Part shown: positions 4,839 to 8,581 of the stretch, piece by piece
Layout: every line of letters begins with the position of its first letter
How positions within the stretch are numbered: position 1 is the first letter of the stretch
Translations under genes and position numbers: made by a program
The notes under the pieces: model-generated
Databases searched by the model: none
What the model saw: only the letters and a program-made list of their open reading frames with translations
What the model was told of the DNA's origin: nothing
Assembly (NCBI GenBank): GCA_031278735.1
Contig: JAITJU010000038.1
Coordinates: 1-8,581, forward strand
Direction of reading: 5' to 3'
Source: Zoogloeaceae bacterium
GTDB lineage: Bacteria > Pseudomonadota > Gammaproteobacteria > Burkholderiales > Rhodocyclaceae
DNA length: 8,581 nucleotides

Positions 4839-6721
4839 TGGCCTTCTGGCGTTTCCGGACAAGGCGCAAGATGCAGTACCTCCGCCTGGAGCCGGGCGAG
4901 GGAAAGCCAGAGACGCCCGCCGGGGTTTCCGGCAAGGCCGCCGAGGTTTCCGGCAGGCTGCGCGCCGTCGGCGGGCGCGTTCTCGCCTGGCTTGCGCGCG
5001 CCTTTTCTCCCGGCCTTACCCTCATCGTCTGGGACGTGGGGGCGCTTTACGCCGTCGTCGCCCGCAAGTCGGGGCGAAACTGGAAGTTTTCCGCCGCCGC
5101 CGCCTCCCGCGCCCCGGATTTCCCGCGCGCCCTGGATGAGGCGCTGGCGCAACTGCGGCAAAAAGGCGAAAGACCGCCGAGAAAGACGCTCCTCGCCGCG
5201 CGCGCCATCGTGCCGGCGCGCGTGGATTTGCCGGTTTCCCCCGAAAAACCGCGCCCGCTGCTGCAAATGCGGGAAATGACGCGCAGCGAAATGGAGCCGG
5301 TGGCGGCGGAATTCGGCGCGCTCTGGAACATCGGCGCGGTGCTCGCCGCGCATGACCTCATCAGCCCGGAAGCGCGCGAGCGCATCGTGCTGGAACTCGC
5401 CGTGCGCCGCCTTGACGCCGACGCGCCCAGCGAAACCAAAAAGCCCATCTACTTCGGACAACTCGCCTGCGAAATGGGGCTGATCACGCAGGCGGCGCTG
5501 GAAGAGGCGCTGCGCTTGCAGGAAAAACTGCAAATGCTGGAATCCTGGCTTGCCTGCGGCTGGACAGGCTACGCCGGAGACCCTGGCGAGCCGCCGGTAT
5601 GGCTGGCTTCCGCCACCGGCCTCTCGCTCTGGAGCCAGTGCACGGTCGCCGCCAGAAGCCGCGGGCTGAAAATCATCGGCGGCCTGCCGCTTGCCTGGAG
5701 CGTCAGCGAAACCCCCGCCGAGACCCTGGAGGAAACGGCGACGGACAGGATTGCCCTGGAAATCCATTCGGAATGCGTAGTCGCCGTGCTGCGCCGCCAG
5801 GGGCGCGTGTGCGGCTCGCGCAGCGAAAGCCGCATGGATCGCCGACTGAACGCCGATCTGCTCGTCAACATGACAAGCGACTGGCGGGCAGGCGGCGTCC
5901 ATGATCTGGAAATCGTCTGCGCAAACCCGCGCGATGAAGCCGCGATTGCCGACATGCTCGATGAAATCGGGCAACGCTGGGGGCGCGCGCCGCGTTTCCG
6001 GGATGCCGCCGCCGCCCGGGAAGCCCTGTTCTCGACCCTTGCCCGCCAGCACCGCAACACGCGCTCGTCGCTGCCCGTCATCCGCTTCGGCGATCTCCCC
6101 CGCCCCATCTGGAAGAAAACCCCCTTCTGGCACACCCTCATGCCGCTCCTGACGATTGTCGCGATCTCCGGCATCGCCGCGCAGCAGCACATGGAAATCA
6201 GGAAAATCAAGACGCGCTTCGCCGAGGAAGCCGCCGCCAGCCAGAAAAACGCCCGGCTGCGCCAGGAAGAGACGCGCATCTTCGCGCAGGCGAAAAACAT
6301 CCAGAATGAACTCACCGGCGCGCGCGCCCGGCTGGCGAAGATCGCGCCCGAAATCGAGCGCCTGGAAAACGTGGAAGGCATGATCGACGACCTGCCGCGC
6401 CTTTTGCGCACCATATCCGCCAACATCGGCGACGACGTGGTGCTGAACGCCCTGCACAACAGCCCGCACCCGAACGACATGGGCAACATCCGCGTCGTCG
6501 CCTGGTCGAGCGATTATTCGAGCGCCCAGGAATTCGCCCAGACGGTGCAGCAGGCGCTGGCCGGCATGGGCTACAGCGTGGCGCAGACCGACGTGCGCGC
6601 CGCGCCGGGACGCAACAAGACCCCCGGCCACGCCGTCTCCTTCTGGCTCATCCCGGTCGCCGGGCAGGAAGAACTGGGATTGCCCGCGCCGGAAGCCGAC
6701 GCGCCCTCCACGCCGCCCTGA
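4838..6721 (+). CDS. PilM/GspL-PilN-like fusion with MshEN-like motifs
   Basis: This 627-residue protein probably forms the inner-membrane platform linking motor to pilus. After a basic N-terminal extension, LIVWDVGALYAVVARK (62-77) resembles the first actin-fold hairpin of PilM/GspL, with Asp66-x-Gly68. RIALEIHSECVVAVL and RMDRRLNADLLVNM resemble later PilM segments. Two MshEN-like motifs lie at about 164-187 (IGAVLAAHDLISPE) and 205-228 (FGQLACEMGLITQA, ending LEEALRLQ). One membrane helix follows at about 432-450. Next come a charged coiled coil to about 505 and a PilN-like periplasmic domain (DLPRLLRTISANIGDDVVL, IRVVAWSSDYSSAQEFAQTV). The start at 4838 overlaps the upstream stop (TGATG), with GGGAG 8 nt before it. 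The ATP-binding residues look degenerate. PilM and PilN are usually separate genes, whereas GspL combines both; a divergent GspL is the main alternative name. Confidence 0.82.
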   Translation: MAFWRFRTRRKMQYLRLEPGEGKPETPAGVSGKAAEVSGRLRAVGGRVLAWLARAFSPGLTLIVWDVGALYAVVARKSGRNWKFSAAAASRAPDFPRALDEALAQLRQKGERPPRKTLLAARAIVPARVDLPVSPEKPRPLLQMREMTRSEMEPVAAEFGALWNIGAVLAAHDLISPEARERIVLELAVRRLDADAPSETKKPIYFGQLACEMGLITQAALEEALRLQEKLQMLESWLACGWTGYAGDPGEPPVWLASATGLSLWSQCTVAARSRGLKIIGGLPLAWSVSETPAETLEETATDRIALEIHSECVVAVLRRQGRVCGSRSESRMDRRLNADLLVNMTSDWRAGGVHDLEIVCANPRDEAAIADMLDEIGQRWGRAPRFRDAAAAREALFSTLARQHRNTRSSLPVIRFGDLPRPIWKKTPFWHTLMPLLTIVAISGIAAQQHMEIRKIKTRFAEEAAASQKNARLRQEETRIFAQAKNIQNELTGARARLAKIAPEIERLENVEGMIDDLPRLLRTISANIGDDVVLNALHNSPHPNDMGNIRVVAWSSDYSSAQEFAQTVQQALAGMGYSVAQTDVRAAPGRNKTPGHAVSFWLIPVAGQEELGLPAPEADAPSTPP

Positions 6722-6733
6722 AAGAAGCCGCCC

Positions 6734-6808
6734 ATGAAAACCTCGCGCCTCTATCTCATCCTGCTTTCCCTGCTTTCCCTGGCCTTCCTCAACACGGCCT
6801 GGGTCGCC
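6734..6808 (+). repeat. Duplicated segment, copy 1 (start of glycosyltransferase gene)
   Basis: These 75 bp (first 25 codons) recur at 8341-8415 with three mismatches, all C/T transitions. The similarity ends one codon before the catalytic Asp pair, and the bases before the ATG are not shared. Confidence 0.9.
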
Positions 6809-8344
6809 GACGACGCCTTCATCACCTTTCGCGTCATCGACAACACGCTCGCCGGTCACGGTCTCGTCTGGAACCTTGGCGAGCGGGTGCAGGTCTATAC
6901 GCATCCGCTCTGGTTCTTCCTCCTGCTCGCGGGCAGCGCGCTTTACAACGATCCCTATTACGTCTGCCTGATCGTCAGCGCCCTGTGCCTCATCGCAACT
7001 TTCTGGATCGCGCTGAAAACCCTGCATCCCTGCGGCGCGCTGGCCTTTCTCATTCTCCTGTCGCTTTTCCTTTCCCGCGCCTTTGTCGATTACATGACCT
7101 CCGGCCTGGAAAACCCCCTGTCCTATCTGCTCGTTGCGCTCTTTTTGTGGGTCTATTTCAAGCGGCAAGCGCACCGGCATTACCTCTTCCTGCTGACGCT
7201 CATTGCCGCCGCGATGTATCTCAACCGACCGGACGCCATCGTGCTGATTTTTCCGGCGCTCCTCCACGCCTTCCTGACGGACAAGAAACCCTGGCGCGCA
7301 AGAACCGGCGTTGCGCTGGCGGCATTGTCGCCCGTCATCGCCTGGACGCTCTTTTCCCTCGTCTATTACGGCGCTCCAGCGCCCAACACGGCGCTGGCAA
7401 AAACCGCTACCGGCATTGGCGCGGGGAAATATTGCATGCAGGCGTTTCTTTACGTCGTCCATTCCCTGAAAACGGACAGCCTGACGATTTTTCTCCTGGC
7501 TGGCGGCGGCATTGCCGGATTCACGCGATCCTCCCGGCACTGGAAAGCCCTTTCTTCCGGCATTCTTCTTTGGGGCGTTTATCTGTGCGTGATTGGCGGC
7601 GACTATATGGCCGGGCGTTTTTTCAGCGTTCCCGTTCTTTTTGCCGCCATCATCCTTGCCGCCGCACTGCGCGAGTGTTTGCCCAAGGTTCAATACTGGT
7701 GCGGCACCGTCGCGGCGGCAATCCTGCTCGTCTCCCTGCCGCAATTGAGCAAAACCCTCTTTTCCCCCGTCAGCTACGACAACAAGTCTTTCTGGTACGG
7801 CATCGCCGATGAGCGCGGATTCTATTACGCGCATCTGGGGCTGCGCCCCGTTCTGAAAAACGGCGGCATCCAGCATCCGTGGCGCGTCGGCGGCGCGCGT
7901 CTCAAAAACAACGACGGCAATCTCTATGTCGGCTGCGTCGTCGGCATGGCGCCCTACGCGGGCGGCCCCGGACTTCGGTGGATCGACCTCCTGGTGCTCG
8001 CGGACGCTTTTCGCGCCAGACTGCCGGCATATTCCGGATCGCGCGTCGGCCACTATTCGCGCGCCATGCCCGACGGCTATCTGGAATCCATACTCACTGG
8101 ACAGAACAAGATTACCGACCCGGCGCTGGCGGCGCTTTATGATGACGTGCTGCTGGCGACAACAGGCGAACTTTTCCGCGGCGAACGCTTCATGGCCATT
8201 TTTCGCCTGAACACGGGATTTCATAAAAACGCCGCGGCCAACTTCGACCGCGAAGCCGCCTGGCCGCCCGGCACATCCCGTGACGGCTGCACCTGGCGTA
8301 TCGACGGGCCGGAGGCATTCACGCGCATCACGGAAATACAATGA
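6734..8344 (+). CDS. GT-C membrane glycosyltransferase, AftB/TfpW-like
   Basis: This is a 536-residue multispanning protein. After the first hydrophobic segment comes WVADDAFITFRVIDN (23-37), with Asp26-Asp27 in the first outer loop, the usual catalytic place in GT-C enzymes, followed by GHGLVWNLGERV and YTHPLW. Further family-like marks are YLNRPDA, YYGAPAPNTALAK and GGDYMAGRFF. The C-terminal region holds IDLLVLADAFRARLPA, VGHYSRAMPDGYLES and a long soluble tail. This pattern matches what I know of the AftB-type arabinofuranosyltransferases, which use a decaprenyl-phosphate sugar on the outer face of the inner membrane. TfpW, which glycosylates type IV pilins in Pseudomonas, is a functional precedent. 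It follows the platform gene by 12 nt with a weak AAGAAG site. Pilin glycosylation is inferred from context; another envelope acceptor is possible. The stop overlaps the next ATG. Confidence 0.85.
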   Translation: MKTSRLYLILLSLLSLAFLNTAWVADDAFITFRVIDNTLAGHGLVWNLGERVQVYTHPLWFFLLLAGSALYNDPYYVCLIVSALCLIATFWIALKTLHPCGALAFLILLSLFLSRAFVDYMTSGLENPLSYLLVALFLWVYFKRQAHRHYLFLLTLIAAAMYLNRPDAIVLIFPALLHAFLTDKKPWRARTGVALAALSPVIAWTLFSLVYYGAPAPNTALAKTATGIGAGKYCMQAFLYVVHSLKTDSLTIFLLAGGGIAGFTRSSRHWKALSSGILLWGVYLCVIGGDYMAGRFFSVPVLFAAIILAAALRECLPKVQYWCGTVAAAILLVSLPQLSKTLFSPVSYDNKSFWYGIADERGFYYAHLGLRPVLKNGGIQHPWRVGGARLKNNDGNLYVGCVVGMAPYAGGPGLRWIDLLVLADAFRARLPAYSGSRVGHYSRAMPDGYLESILTGQNKITDPALAALYDDVLLATTGELFRGERFMAIFRLNTGFHKNAAANFDREAAWPPGTSRDGCTWRIDGPEAFTRITEIQ

Positions 8345-8415
8345 AAACCTCGCGCCCCTATCTCATCCTGCTTTCCCTGTTTTCCCTGGCCTTCCCCAAC
8401 ACGGCCTGGGTCGCC
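8341..8415 (+). repeat. Duplicated segment, copy 2
   Basis: This is the second copy of the 75-bp segment at 6734-6808, 1607 bp downstream, in direct orientation. Recombination between the two copies would delete exactly one glycosyltransferase gene length while keeping the operon intact. Confidence 0.9.
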
Positions 8416-8493
8416 ACGACCAGGCGCGCCTTTCCCGTTTTTTCCGACCATCAACCCTTGACCTTCTCCTTTCTTCCCATTGCAAGACCATGA
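8341..8493 (+). pseudogene. Truncated second copy of the glycosyltransferase gene
   Basis: This is a 50-codon reading frame. The first 25 codons nearly repeat the start of the glycosyltransferase gene, with three substitutions, all changing the residue (Leu6Pro, Leu14Phe, Leu19Pro). After WVA the sequence diverges completely and ends in LTFSFLPIARP. The frame overlaps the upstream stop (ATGA, 8341-8344) and the downstream ATG (ATGA, 8490-8493), so it still sits as a perfect link in a translationally coupled operon. The simplest reading is a former tandem paralogue that lost its middle by an in-frame deletion, leaving both ends. It could still make a short hydrophobic peptide or serve only to couple translation. 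Restoring one base near 8416 would instead run the frame into the next gene, a second possible history. Confidence 0.7.
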
Positions 8494-8581
8494 AAAATAC
8501 CCTGCAAACCCGCATCCTGCCCGCCCTGCCCGCCCTGATCGCCCTCGCCTTGTACGCGCGCGTGACGGGCTACAACTACCT
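8490..8581 (+). CDS. Start of a further membrane protein, cut by window edge
   Basis: Only the first 30 codons are present. They give a short basic start (MKNTLQTR) followed by a hydrophobic, Leu/Ala/Pro-rich segment (ILPALPALIALAL) and YARVTGYNY, which fits the first membrane helix of a multispanning protein or a signal anchor. The ATG overlaps the stop of the truncated gene by 4 nt (ATGA), so it belongs to the same operon. A second GT-C or other glycosylation-related membrane protein is plausible from position, but the visible part has no diagnostic motif. Confidence 0.6.
   Translation, partial: MKNTLQTRILPALPALIALALYARVTGYNY

Noticed and set aside
3678..4862. 394-codon minus-strand open frame
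   Set aside because: It lies exactly opposite the second pseudopilin gene and shows no domain; the + strand gene has a canonical prepilin N-terminus.
4793..8341. Very long open frame on the minus strand (about 1180 codons)
   Set aside because: It runs antisense across the platform and glycosyltransferase genes in one GC-rich phase. Its translation is low complexity (Arg, Gly, Ala, Gln-rich) with no domain, while the + strand genes have clear motifs and coupled starts. It is a codon-bias shadow.

Overview
The window is GC-rich DNA from a Gram-negative bacterium, probably a proteobacterium. The evidence is a type IV pilin/pseudopilin locus with PilM/GspL- and PilN-like parts, a Sec signal peptide, Fur-like operators, a near-consensus sigma70 promoter and tight ATGA gene overlaps. 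I cannot name the genus from this sequence alone.

Layout, left to right. (1) Positions 1-200 hold a repeat element built from 7-bp units (consensus NGARGAC) as inverted arms around a structured centre. (2) Positions 229-290 hold a sigma70-type promoter overlapped by Fur-box-like sequences, in front of a small gene of unknown function (288-647). (3) Positions 849-1883 encode a large prepilin-type protein with its own strong ribosome binding site, followed by two hairpins, the second a good intrinsic terminator. It looks like a separately expressed and possibly major subunit. (4) Positions 1979-2275 hold a second array of the same repeat family, with three near-identical units and nested inverted repeats. 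It fills the whole gap before the next gene and is read in frame into it. (5) From about 2280 to beyond the right edge runs one apparent operon on the + strand. Its genes are a GspG-like pseudopilin, a secreted protein of unknown function, a second pseudopilin, a PilM-PilN-like fusion carrying two MshEN-like motifs, a GT-C membrane glycosyltransferase resembling the AftB/TfpW arabinofuranosyltransferases, a 50-codon remnant of a second copy of that gene, and the start of another membrane protein.

How the genes may work together (inference): the prepilin-type proteins would be the subunits and minor subunits of a pilus or pseudopilus. The PilM-PilN fusion would link the cytoplasmic motor to the periplasmic side of the inner-membrane platform. 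The GT-C enzyme would move a lipid-linked sugar, possibly an arabinofuranose, onto a subunit or another envelope acceptor. No ATPase, PilC/GspF, PilO, PilQ secretin or prepilin peptidase is in this window, so these must lie elsewhere if the system is functional.

The most unusual points are the heptamer-built repeats whose unit lengths keep a reading frame open into a prepilin gene, the missing normal start of that gene (a single extra G in a G5 tract would restore a canonical short leader), the MshEN-like motifs inside a PilM-like protein, and the truncated glycosyltransferase duplicate held between two ATGA overlaps.
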